A DNA stretch of 64,000 nucleotides from Methanococcus maripaludis (lineage in GTDB: Archaea; AGJL01; Methanococci; Methanococcales; Methanococcaceae). The stretch lies in contig NZ_JACDUL010000003.1 of assembly GCF_013760955.1 (NCBI RefSeq), forward strand, positions 1 to 64,000, read 5' to 3'. Each line of letters begins with the position of its first letter. Position 1 is the stretch's first letter. The position numbers and the translations under genes are program-made. Positions 8,496-16,580 of this stretch are shown here, piece after piece. The notes under the pieces were generated by a model. That model did not search any database. It was given only the letters and a program-made list of their open reading frames with translations, and was not told the DNA's origin.

Positions 8496-9767
8496 ATGGA
8501 ACTTCGGGATGCCATAAAATCAATAATTAAAGAATACGAACAAAGGGGCGTATCATTAAATGAAAGAAATTTAAAACTACCAGAAACAAACAAAGCTATT
8601 TCCGTAGTAGGAATAAGGAGATCTGGAAAAACATCCATATTGATGAAATTATTTAAAGAAACTGAAAATGCAATATTCTTTCCGCTTGATGATGATAGAG
8701 TATTTCCAGTAACTCTCGATACATTACAAGAAATAGTAAAAGTTTCAAAAGAAATTTACCCTAATGAAAAAATAACGTTCTTTTTTGACGAAATTCAGGA
8801 AATTGAAAACTTTGAACTTGTTATAAAGAGATTGGTTGAAAAAGAAGATTATAAAGTTTATTTGACCGGATCCTCTTCAAAACTACTTTCAAAAGAAATT
8901 GCAACACAACTTCGAGGAAGAAGTTTAAGTGTTGAAGTATTTCCTTTATCTTTCAAGGAATACCTCGATTTTAAGAAAATAACGTTAACTGATATATTAA
9001 CTGAACAGGAACACGCCAATATATTGAATAACTTGGAAAATTATCTAAATTATGGTGGATTTCCAGAAATTGTACTCGAAGAAGAAAATCGTGAAGATAT
9101 TTTGAAAAACTATTTTGATATGGTAGTTTATAAAGACATTATCGAAAGGTACAATGTTAAAAATACAGATTCATTGAGGTTATTTTTAAAATTTTTAATC
9201 AATTCAAACACAAAAAAAGTTTCAATCAATAAACTTGCAAATAACTTCAAATCAATGGGCTTTAGTGTAAGCAAAAATACATTGTATGAATATTTAAGCC
9301 ACCTAAACGACTCTTACGTAATATTCCCGTTAAAAAAATACGCTTACAGTTTAAAAGAGAGCAGTTTAAGTTTGATGAAATCATATGTGATCGATAATGG
9401 ATTTATAAAAATGTACGACTTTAAAAATTCAAGCGATATTGGAAAATACCTTGAAAATGCAGTTTTTATTGAGTTGAGAAGAAGAGGGTTATTTGAAAAT
9501 CAGGAACTCTTTTACTATGAAGATGATATCGGTGAAGTTGACTTCTTAGTTAAACAAAATGAGCATGTTTCAAAATTAATAAACGTCTGTTACAACTTAA
9601 ATTTTGAAAATTACGATAGGGAAATTAAAAAACTCGTTAAAATCGCTAAAAAAATAAAATGTAATGAATTATACTTGATAACGTTTGACCAAGAGCAGGA
9701 AATAACTGAAGATGGTATTTTAGTTAAATCAATTCCCTTCTGGAAGTTTATTGATTTAGAAATTTAA
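8496..9767 (+). CDS. AAA+ ATPase with DUF4143 domain
   Basis: A 423-residue protein of the archaeal/bacterial AAA_14-DUF4143 family. Walker A is GIRRSGKTSIL (near residue 40), Walker B is ITFFFDEIQEI, and sensor LTGSSSKLL follows; the DUF4143 region occupies the C-terminal half (LENAVFIELRRRG, then YYEDDIGEVDFLV), whose E-x-D-F-x-V pattern resembles a restriction-endonuclease-like fold. Such proteins are common in accessory regions of archaea, and their function is poorly defined. A GTG at 8487 is in frame, but GGTGA at 8486-8490 sits correctly for ATG 8496. It is divergent to the Fic gene. Confidence 0.85.
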   Translation: MELRDAIKSIIKEYEQRGVSLNERNLKLPETNKAISVVGIRRSGKTSILMKLFKETENAIFFPLDDDRVFPVTLDTLQEIVKVSKEIYPNEKITFFFDEIQEIENFELVIKRLVEKEDYKVYLTGSSSKLLSKEIATQLRGRSLSVEVFPLSFKEYLDFKKITLTDILTEQEHANILNNLENYLNYGGFPEIVLEEENREDILKNYFDMVVYKDIIERYNVKNTDSLRLFLKFLINSNTKKVSINKLANNFKSMGFSVSKNTLYEYLSHLNDSYVIFPLKKYAYSLKESSLSLMKSYVIDNGFIKMYDFKNSSDIGKYLENAVFIELRRRGLFENQELFYYEDDIGEVDFLVKQNEHVSKLINVCYNLNFENYDREIKKLVKIAKKIKCNELYLITFDQEQEITEDGILVKSIPFWKFIDLEI

Positions 9768-9801
9768 TTTTTTTCTCGAAAAATAAATATATCTTTACTC
9801 C

Positions 9802-9825
9802 ATTTTCGAATATTTGATCAATCAA
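9802..9825. repeat. 24-base palindromic repeat, copy 2
   Basis: This copy, with TCGAATATTTGATCAATCAA, matches the one at 5413-5436 with two substitutions. It lies 35 bases past the stop of the DUF4143 ATPase, so both copies sit just downstream of a plus-strand gene. A role in termination or as a protein site is possible. Confidence 0.45.
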
Positions 9826-9918
9826 CTGTTCTTAATTTCTTTTTTCCTTTTTTAACCCAATATATTGGTTTTGATTATTCCATAGGTTTAAGTAATGCTA
9901 TTTTCAAAATTTATATTG

Positions 9919-10041
9919 CCCGAGGTGGGAAAGATCTTGGGAAACGGGGAGTTTCTTAGGTCGTTAAAACGGTTTCATACCATGGAACAGTTCAATTTTT
10001 CGGGGGATTTATGAATTGTTCCGTATCCTTAACTTTTTTTT
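9919..10041 (+). ncRNA. Candidate small RNA with three G-loop hairpins and a T-run
   Basis: An unusually GC-rich island lies in AT-rich DNA. Hairpin 1: CCCGAG (9919-9924) with CTTGGG (9936-9941), loop GTGGGAAAGAT. Hairpin 2: GAAAC (9941-9945) with GTTTC (9951-9955), loop GGGGA. Hairpin 3: an 11-pair stem, GGAACAGTTCA (9984-9994) with TGAATTGTTCC (10012-10022), loop containing TTTTTCGGGGGATTTA. Each loop shows GGGA, GGGGA or GGGGGA. Eight Ts (10034-10041) follow, like an archaeal terminator. A TATA-like TTTAAGTA (about 9887-9894) is at the right distance upstream. No ORF covers it. It matches no RNA family I recognise. Confidence 0.55.
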
Positions 10042-10117
10042 CAAATTATTTTTCCAATTTATCGAATATATATGATTAAACGTATATTACAATAAAATAG
10101 GTTATGATCAAACTTAT

Positions 10118-10144
10118 AAATTATCCCTAGCAGGGCGATAATTT
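10118..10144. promoter_or_regulatory. Hairpin upstream of the ECF S component
   Basis: AAATTATC (10118-10125) and GATAATTT (10137-10144) enclose CCT and AGG, giving a two-part stem. It lies in the 10042-10302 leader region of the transporter gene. A second inverted repeat, CTGACATG/CATGTTAG with one central base, lies at 10261-10277, 26 bases before the start. Either may be an operator or a leader RNA element. No known riboswitch consensus was recognised. Confidence 0.35.
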
Positions 10145-10302
10145 AAAATAATTAAAACATATATTTTTTGCAATAAGCAATTAAATTATTTATATTCTTT
10201 TTGCAGATTGATACCAATAGAAACTTAATTAATGAACTCAAATGGGATTTAAAGTATTACCTGACATGCCATGTTAGAAATTTAGTTTAAAAGAGGGATA
10301 TT

Positions 10303-10905
10303 TTGACAGATAAATTAAGTGATCTCAAAATCGAACGAGAAGACTACAAAAAAGTGCTTTACAGGTATTTAATACTCCTTTCGATTGGAATCAACATTGT
10401 CGGAGCACATTTAGTTCTTCTTTTAAACTTACCCGCTTATTTAGATAGTGTGGGAACAATACTTGCTGCAATTTTGATGGGACCAATAATTGGTGCAGTT
10501 GTGGGTCTTGCAACACATTTTGGTTTAGGGGTAATTTTGGGTCCGGTTTATTTCCATTTTGCAATTGTAAATGGATTAATTGGATTGATTACCGGGTATA
10601 TATTTGATAAATATCCATTTAATTTAAAAACCGTGCTTGCCGCATCAGTTGTTATTTCATTAGTGGCTTCATTGATGGGGAATACCATAAGTTACATTGT
10701 ATTTTCGGGAATTACTGGTGAATCAGTTGATATTTTAACAAAACATCTGTTAGATCTTGGTTTCAACCTGTTTACTGCCGTATATATAACAGGATTTTTC
10801 TCAAATTTCTTAGATAAATTGATTTCATTTGCAATAGTGTTCTATATTATAGTATTACTATGTGATAAATTCAAATTGAAAGAATTTGAGCTATGTAAAA
10901 AATAA
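10303..10905 (+). CDS. ECF-type transporter S component-like membrane protein
   Basis: A 200-residue integral membrane protein with about six predicted helices (for example LILLSIGINIVGAHLVLLL and GTILAAILMGPIIGAVVGLA). The pattern LDSVGTILAAILMGPIIGA is typical of small substrate-binding S components of energy-coupling-factor vitamin/metal importers. No ATPase or T component gene is adjacent, so it would use a shared module. The start is TTG, supported by AGAGGG five bases before it. The substrate cannot be told from the sequence. Confidence 0.7.
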   Translation: MTDKLSDLKIEREDYKKVLYRYLILLSIGINIVGAHLVLLLNLPAYLDSVGTILAAILMGPIIGAVVGLATHFGLGVILGPVYFHFAIVNGLIGLITGYIFDKYPFNLKTVLAASVVISLVASLMGNTISYIVFSGITGESVDILTKHLLDLGFNLFTAVYITGFFSNFLDKLISFAIVFYIIVLLCDKFKLKEFELCKK

Positions 10906-11112
10906 CCATTGCTCTTTAAATTGCTCTTTTTAAATCGGTTGAAAATAAAAAAGAAGTGTTTAATATATAAATAAAATCATTAATGTTCCGATAAAAAATC
11001 TAAATAGAAAATTATAATAAAGATATATTGGATATAGAGTAAAGTTTGTACTTACCTTATTTAAAAAATAACTATATACCATTACGATACTTAACTACAC
11101 TCTCAAAAAAGT

Positions 11113-11223
11113 TTTAAATATGTGGTACTTTTATTAAATGTACTGCCTCCGAAGTTAAACTCTATGGCCCCAGAGTTTACATATTAAAATTTAACCCCGA
11201 ATACTCTTTTTTTTATTTTTATC
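11113..11223 (+). ncRNA. Possible small transcript with C-rich loop
   Basis: The gap 10906-11374 has no ORF. A TATA box (TTTAAATA, 11113-11120) predicts a start near 11140. A hairpin follows, AAACTCT (11157-11163) with AGAGTTT (11172-11178), its loop including GGCCCC. After the segment TTTAACCCCGAA comes a run of eight Ts (about 11214-11221). CCCCGAA is complementary to the TTCGGGG loops of the other candidate RNAs in this window. The rest of the gap is AT-rich. Expression is untested. Confidence 0.35.
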
Positions 11224-11374
11224 AATTCATTCGTTTTGATGGTTATTTGATACTTAAAATCTAGATTAAATTTCTAAATTAACCGATTTAAATATAAAAT
11301 TTCCGAAAAAGATTTTCTGTTTTAAAAATTGAAAAAAAGAATTTAAAATAATTTTAAAGTAAAAAAGAGAATAA

Positions 11375-13015
11375 TTAGTTGCCGCTTGCAACTTCAATTA
11401 TTGATCTTCTTCCTCTTTTTTCATGTTTAAATGAATCGAGGATTATTTCCGCATTGTCTGAAGATACGGTTACAAATGAGAACTTCTCAAATACTTTTAC
11501 ATCATCGATGTCTCTTCCTTTAACATCGGATTTTTTTGAGATGTGGTCAACTAACTTTTTAGGGTTCATTTTGTCGAGTTTACCAAGAGCTACGAATAAC
11601 CTAACGTTTCCGCCAGATACAAAGGATCTTCTTCCTTCGCCCCGGTCTCGTCTGCCTTCACTTCTTCCTTCGCCCCGGTCTCTTCCTTCCCTGTTTGCAG
11701 GTTTTCCGATTCTTTTGTAGTTTGATTCGCTTAATTCATCTTTCAATGCGTATTTTAAAACTGCTGAAAGAACTTCTTGTGGATCTGCATCTTCTAATAA
11801 TTCAGCAGCCATTTTTTCGCAGTCGTTGTATTTTCCAGATTCTAAAAGTTCTTTTATTCCTGAAACAATTTTTCTTTTCTTAGCTCCGATTATGTCTTTA
11901 ACGTCTGGAACTTCTTCTTTTCTAATTTCCGTGTTTGCAATTTTCTGGATGTATTTGAATTTTCTGAATTCTGAAGGTTCTACAAATGTAACTGCGTAAC
12001 CTTGTTTTCCAGCTCTTCCTGTTCTTCCAATTCTGTGAACGTATGATTCAGGGTTTTGTGGGATATCATAGTTTACAACGTGTGTTAAGTCGTTGATATC
12101 AATTCCTCTTGCTGCAACATCGGTTGCTACGAGAACGTTGATTTTTCTTGCTTTAAATTTATCAAGTGTTTTTTCTCTTTGTGCTTGGGTCATATCTCCG
12201 TGAAGACCTTCTGCAGCGTATCCTTTTTCAGTTAATCTGCTTGAGATTTCGTCAACGTCTGCTTTTGTTTTACAGAAGATTAAACCGTAGAACTCTTTTT
12301 CTACATCGATAATTCTTGAAAGTAATTCAAATTTATCTCTTGAGTGGATTTCGTAGTAGGACTGGTCTGTTAAAGTTGTTGTAAGCTGTTGTCTTTTAAC
12401 TTTAATGATGTCGTATTCTCTCATGTAGTTTTTAGCAAGTTTCATGATGCTGTCAGGTAATGTAGCTGAGAATAAAAGCATTCTTTTTTCAGTGCTTACT
12501 GATTTTAAGATTTCTTCTACATCGTCAATGAATCCCATGTTTAACATTTCATCAGCTTCGTCTAAAACTACGTATGAAACGTTTTCGAGTTTTATTGTTC
12601 TTCTTGAAATGTGGTCGAGAATCCTTCCTGGGGTTCCAACAACAATCTGAACTCCTCTTTTTAATTCTCTTATCTGCCTATCAATTGACTGTCCACCATA
12701 TACTGGGAAAACGTTCAATCTTTTTGAACCTTTGATTGAATCGATTTCTTCTGCAACCTGTATTGCAAGTTCTCTTGTAGGTGCTAAAATAAGTGCTTGT
12801 GTGTTTCTTGAGCTTTCGTCAATTGTTTCTAAAATAGGAATACCAAATGCTGCGGTTTTTCCAGTACCTGTTTGAGCTTGGCCGACAACGTCTCTTTTTC
12901 CTTCAATTAAAATAGGGATTGCTTGTTCTTGAATAGGGGTTGGGTTTGTGAAACCTTTCTTTTCTAACGCTTTTATTATCTCGTCAGATAAACCTAAATT
13001 TTTAAAACTTTCCAT
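11375..13015 (-). CDS. DEAD-box ATP-dependent RNA helicase with DbpA-like RNA-binding domain
   Basis: A 546-residue helicase. The full DEAD set is present: Q motif (NPTPIQEQAIP), AQTGTGKTAA, PTRELA, TPGRILDH, VLDEADEML, SATL, then domain 2 with ATDVAARGID and HRIGRTGRAG. A linker with RDRGEGR repeats (about 440-470) leads to a C-terminal DbpA RRM-like domain (VRLFVALGKLDKMNP). This layout resembles CshA/DeaD proteins that remodel structured RNA, often in the cold. GAGGA lies eight bases before ATG 13015; an earlier in-frame start at 13045 lacks this support. It has a long structured leader, suggesting post-transcriptional control. Confidence 0.93.
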   Translation of the reverse strand: MESFKNLGLSDEIIKALEKKGFTNPTPIQEQAIPILIEGKRDVVGQAQTGTGKTAAFGIPILETIDESSRNTQALILAPTRELAIQVAEEIDSIKGSKRLNVFPVYGGQSIDRQIRELKRGVQIVVGTPGRILDHISRRTIKLENVSYVVLDEADEMLNMGFIDDVEEILKSVSTEKRMLLFSATLPDSIMKLAKNYMREYDIIKVKRQQLTTTLTDQSYYEIHSRDKFELLSRIIDVEKEFYGLIFCKTKADVDEISSRLTEKGYAAEGLHGDMTQAQREKTLDKFKARKINVLVATDVAARGIDINDLTHVVNYDIPQNPESYVHRIGRTGRAGKQGYAVTFVEPSEFRKFKYIQKIANTEIRKEEVPDVKDIIGAKKRKIVSGIKELLESGKYNDCEKMAAELLEDADPQEVLSAVLKYALKDELSESNYKRIGKPANREGRDRGEGRSEGRRDRGEGRRSFVSGGNVRLFVALGKLDKMNPKKLVDHISKKSDVKGRDIDDVKVFEKFSFVTVSSDNAEIILDSFKHEKRGRRSIIEVASGN

Positions 13016-13260
13016 AGTATATCCTCTTTTTTGATTATACGTCAAAAATGAATACGAATATAAATTCTGAATAATCTTTTGAAAAAATCATAAATTTAAA
13101 AAGAGTAAATTAACTCCCAAATTTATAATTCACGAGGTTGTAGTCAAACCCTCATAAATCATAACGACATGGAGAAATTTGGGCTTTGACTATTAGTCTT
13201 TCCGATCAAAAGGATTTACATTCAATCCATCGCCAACTAGTACTACTAGCGTATACTCCT
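13016..13260 (-). promoter_or_regulatory. Structured 5' leader of the DEAD-box helicase (possible pseudoknot)
   Basis: Two inverted repeats are interleaved. CCCAAATTT (13116-13124) pairs with AAATTTGGG (13175-13183), nine pairs; TAGTCAAA (13141-13148) pairs with TTTGACTA (13185-13192), eight pairs. Because the segments alternate, the RNA must form a pseudoknot or switch between two folds. CTAGTA/TACTAG (13237-13249) adds a third palindrome. The block ends about 100 bases before the start codon on the helicase strand. Long leaders with regulatory elements are known for cold-regulated deaD genes in methanogens and bacteria. Confidence 0.5.
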
Positions 13261-13367
13261 ATATCAAGTTATCTGTTAATGTACCTAAAAAAATTAAAAA
13301 ATAAAGTTTAAAAGAACAAAAATATGCTAAGCCTAAAAAAGCTATTTCAAAAATAAAAATATTGATC

Positions 13368-13437
13368 AGCCACACGCCCCCCGAAATGTGGCTAACTTAA
13401 ATTATATGTTTTGAAATGTAGTTTCCCCCGAAATACA
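13368..13437 (-). ncRNA. Tandem hairpins with G-rich loops (candidate small RNA)
   Basis: Read on the minus strand, two hairpins follow each other. The first is TGTA-TTT (complement of 13431-13437) with AAAC-TACA (13417-13424), loop CGGGGG. The second has arms AGCCACA and TGTGGCT (13387-13393 and 13368-13374), loop TTTCGGGGGGCG. A T-rich stretch follows on this strand. The loop motif TTTCGGGGG recurs in the candidate RNA at 9919-10041. Either strand could be the transcribed one. No ORF overlaps. Confidence 0.4.
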
Positions 13438-14151
13438 CTTATAACACCGTGTTTATCATATTCCCTTTGATATTAACCCCAATTAAAAATAGTTTCAAAT
13501 TTGTCAGTTTTTACTATTATTATATATCGTTTAATCAGATAACTATTGCAAAATATAATCTCTCCATAGGGTAATATATACATTGTGCATTGTAGCCCGC
13601 AACTCCGCCCAATTATGAAAAATAGAACTAATTTATAATAATTAGTTCTTACAAATATATCAATAAATTAATACTGAATTATTTTGATAAGTTTAGTATT
13701 AATAAAACCGATTTTAACTGTTTTAACCAAAAATACAACTTAAAATTCCTTTTTTTAAAATTTTAAAAAATTAATAACTACTTTTTGGAATTTAAAATTA
13801 TAATATATCTTTTTTTCGTTAAATTTACCCATTACTATCGCAATTATGGCCCAAAAAAGCTATTTTTCGATTTTGAATATGCTGTTTTTCAAACCCAACA
13901 ATTTACTTAAATTGTTAGTTTAAAATATCCGGACAAAATCACCGAATTATAGAATCTATTGAACTATATAAATAAATATTGTAATATTTAGATAAATAAC
14001 TAAATAAAATTATATATAAAAATATTTGAACATATAAACTAATATACATAAACAAAAACGGTTAAAAATGGCTAAATAAATATATAAAGAATGAATAAAA
14101 TATTAAATTAACAATTAAGAAAATTTAAGAACTTAAATTTATGTTGGTAAT
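13438..14151. other. Long AT-rich non-coding region before the integrase
   Basis: No ORF of credible length is present. A TATA box (AATATATA, about 13571-13579) precedes a short C-rich stretch (GCCCGCAACTCCGCCC, about 13595-13611) and then a perfect ten-pair hairpin, AGAACTAATT (13624-13633) with AATTAGTTCT (13640-13649); together these could be another small transcript. From about 13960 to 14140 the DNA is almost pure A/T. Such DNA is common around integrated elements in archaea. No tRNA gene or attachment repeat was recognised. Confidence 0.5.
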
Positions 14152-14700
14152 ATGACAAGGCACTATTGCAAAGACTGGCTTACAAAAGACGAGTTAAAAT
14201 TATTTATCGATTCAGTAGACTCTAAAGAACATAAACTGTTCTTTAAAATGCTCTATGGGATGGCTCTCAGGGTTTCAGAACTCTTAACAATTGAAGTAAA
14301 AAATATAAATTTAAACGAAGGCGTTTGTAAATTACTAGACACTAAAACCGAAACATTCCAAATTTGCGTTATTCCGGAGTGGTTAAACGAAGATGTATTC
14401 GGACATATTGTAGATAATAAGTTAAATGATAATGACCGACTATTTAAGTTCAAAAACCGGACATATGCATGGGAACTTGTCAAAAGGTATACAAAAGACG
14501 CTAAAATCCATAAAGAATTTTCAACGCATACATTTAGAAGAAGTAGAGCATTACATCTGTTAAATGACGGGGTTCCGCTTGAAAAGGTGAGCAAATATCT
14601 AAGACATAAATCCATAAACACCACAATGCACTATCTGAAAATTACTGTTGACGATATTAAAAAGGAACTTGTCAAAATTGGAGATTGGTACGACTTATAA
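14152..14700 (+). CDS. Tyrosine recombinase (phage integrase family), catalytic domain only
   Basis: A 182-residue protein carrying just the catalytic domain. The Arg I residue lies in GMALRVSELL, the second box is THTFRRSRALHLL (H-x-x-R), then KYLRHKS provides the second His and TTMHYLKI the nucleophilic Tyr. There is no N-terminal SAM-like core-binding domain, and XerC/XerD proteins are normally about 300 residues. The ribosome site is weak (GGTAAT). The gene is flanked by long non-coding AT-rich DNA and a helix-turn-helix gene, suggesting a relic of an integrated element or a minimal recombinase. Confidence 0.85.
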   Translation: MTRHYCKDWLTKDELKLFIDSVDSKEHKLFFKMLYGMALRVSELLTIEVKNINLNEGVCKLLDTKTETFQICVIPEWLNEDVFGHIVDNKLNDNDRLFKFKNRTYAWELVKRYTKDAKIHKEFSTHTFRRSRALHLLNDGVPLEKVSKYLRHKSINTTMHYLKITVDDIKKELVKIGDWYDL

Positions 14701-14893
14701 TTAACATCGGGATACAATTTCGGACAATTTTTCAATTATGTATTCTAAATATAAAATAAAACTGACCAAATTAATAATTTACACTCTCGTTAAATATCTT
14801 TTATAATGAAAACCAATTAATTGCTTAACAGGATTTCAAAACACTTTTTTAACGTTAAAATCCAAATTTAAACTAAATTTAAAGATGATAAAA

Positions 14894-15415
14894 ATGTCTG
14901 AAAAATACAAAACTTACCACACTTCAAAATATCTATCGAAAAAAGAAGTAGATGATCTAATAAAACAGGGCATTGATGAAGTTACCATGCCAAAATCTGT
15001 TTATGAATACATGGAAGAAAAAAATAAAGGCGCATTAAACCGTCTTTTAATTTTTGGAGTAGATATATCAATTACGGATCAGGTTGGAAGGCCAAAAAAA
15101 GTTGAAGCTGACCTAAAGAAAAAAATAATTGAAGAGATTATAAACGGTAAAAGCATTCGAAAAGTTGCCGAAGAATATGATCTAAAAAAATCAACCCTGT
15201 GGGACAATATAAAAGATGATATGGCAAAAATAAAGCAGGAAAAATTTAGAAAAATGATTTATGACTATAAAGAGCTTTTAATTGAAAAAGGAAAGTATTC
15301 TGATTATATTGAAACCCTTTTCTATGAACTTGACATGAATATATCAAATGACGATTTAAAAGAAGCTGAAAAAATACTTCTAAAAATCATAGAATATTCC
15401 AAAAAGAAAGATTAA
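14894..15415 (+). CDS. Helix-turn-helix protein, Hin/resolvase-like DNA-binding domain
   Basis: A 173-residue protein. The middle reads GRPKKVEADLKKKIIEEI, then NGKSIRKVAEEYDLKKSTLWDNI, which matches the DNA-binding helix-turn-helix of serine invertases and transposon regulators (GRPKK minor-groove arm plus HTH). There is no serine recombinase catalytic domain. The C-terminal 75 residues are charged and helical, perhaps for dimer formation. ATG 14894 follows an AGATGAT ribosome-like site; ATG 14885 is also in frame. It lies after the recombinase gene, so it may regulate or aid it. The function is not known. Confidence 0.6.
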   Translation: MSEKYKTYHTSKYLSKKEVDDLIKQGIDEVTMPKSVYEYMEEKNKGALNRLLIFGVDISITDQVGRPKKVEADLKKKIIEEIINGKSIRKVAEEYDLKKSTLWDNIKDDMAKIKQEKFRKMIYDYKELLIEKGKYSDYIETLFYELDMNISNDDLKEAEKILLKIIEYSKKKD

Positions 15416-15525
15416 TTTTTTAAAATACTTTTTTAAAATTAGCTTTGGTTTTTAAATTTCTTATCAAAACAGTATTAATAAGTAAATAACCATAATATAT
15501 TACAGCCAGCACGGAGGGGAAATTT

Positions 15526-16539
15526 TTGCAATCGTTTAAAATAGCGCGCGTAATGGGGATACCAATTGAACTGCATATTACGTTTATTTTATTGTTAGTA
15601 GTTGTTTTCTATTTTTGGGGCCTTGAAGGGCTAATTTTATACATGTTTTTGTTTACATCCGTAGTTTTACACGAACTAGGGCATTCATATGTTGCAAAAA
15701 AATATGGGGTAAAAATAGAAAAAATACTGCTTCTACCAATTGGTGGAATGGCAATGATGAGCGAAATTTCAAGAGAAGGGGAATTTAAAATTGCAATTGC
15801 AGGGCCACTTGTAAGTTTAGTGATTGGGAGTGTATTACTTGGCATTTCGACAGTAACTGATTACACTATGGCAGAATATCCTCTTTTTCAAACCGTTGGA
15901 GGATTAAATATACTTCTTGGAATTTTTAATCTACTTCCCGCATTTCCAATGGATGGTGGAAGGGTATTTCGATCATTGCTTTCAAAATTAACTAAAATGA
16001 GCTATTTAAAAGCAACAAAACTCGCATCAACAGTCGGCCAGTATTTTGCATTACTCTTATTGATATTTGGGTTAATAAATTTCAATGTAATTTTAGTATT
16101 AATTGCAATATTCATATACTTTGGAGCATCTCAAGAATACAGGGCACTTGTTGCAGATACATTGTTTGAAAACGTGCCTGCAAAAGAAATAATGTCTAAA
16201 AATATAGTTTATGTAAATTCGGAAGACACTGTCGATGATGTTTTAAATTTAATGCTTGAAAATCGGTTTTTGGGATATCCTGTGCTAGAGGATGGAAAAA
16301 TCGTTGGAACAATTACAATGAATGAAATATCGTCTTCAGCAGCAAAAACGACAAAAGTAAAAGATTTGATGTTTCCACCAGTAATGGTTCCGCCGAATGC
16401 TGCACTAAATGAATTAATTCGTGGTATGACAAACACGGACCGTGTTTATGTTATAGATAATGGAAATATACTTGGAATAATCTCTAAAACAGATATAGTA
16501 AGAACTTTAAGTATTCTCGGGCTAAAAAATAACCGATAA
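15526..16539 (+). CDS. Site-2 protease (peptidase M50) with CBS pair
   Basis: A 337-residue membrane metalloprotease. The zinc motif HELGH (in VLHELGHSYVAKKYG, around residue 47) lies in a transmembrane helix, and the second zinc site is NLLPAFPMDGGRVF (around residues 133-146). About four to six helices end near residue 200. Two CBS domains follow (AKEIMSKNIVYVNSED and KVKDLMFPPVMVP), which would bind adenine nucleotides and sense energy state. Start TTG 15526 follows GGAGGGG. Related archaeal enzymes cut membrane-anchored regulators; the substrate here is unknown. The next gene encodes a small membrane protein and may be co-transcribed. Confidence 0.93.
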   Translation: MQSFKIARVMGIPIELHITFILLLVVVFYFWGLEGLILYMFLFTSVVLHELGHSYVAKKYGVKIEKILLLPIGGMAMMSEISREGEFKIAIAGPLVSLVIGSVLLGISTVTDYTMAEYPLFQTVGGLNILLGIFNLLPAFPMDGGRVFRSLLSKLTKMSYLKATKLASTVGQYFALLLLIFGLINFNVILVLIAIFIYFGASQEYRALVADTLFENVPAKEIMSKNIVYVNSEDTVDDVLNLMLENRFLGYPVLEDGKIVGTITMNEISSSAAKTTKVKDLMFPPVMVPPNAALNELIRGMTNTDRVYVIDNGNILGIISKTDIVRTLSILGLKNNR

Positions 16540-16580
16540 CAGATTTAAAATTTACCTTAGAGGGGGAAGGTGATTTTTTT

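Noticed and set aside
13438-14151. tRNA gene or integrase attachment site
   Set aside because: No cloverleaf, T-loop consensus or direct-repeat att pair could be recognised; the region is too AT-rich.
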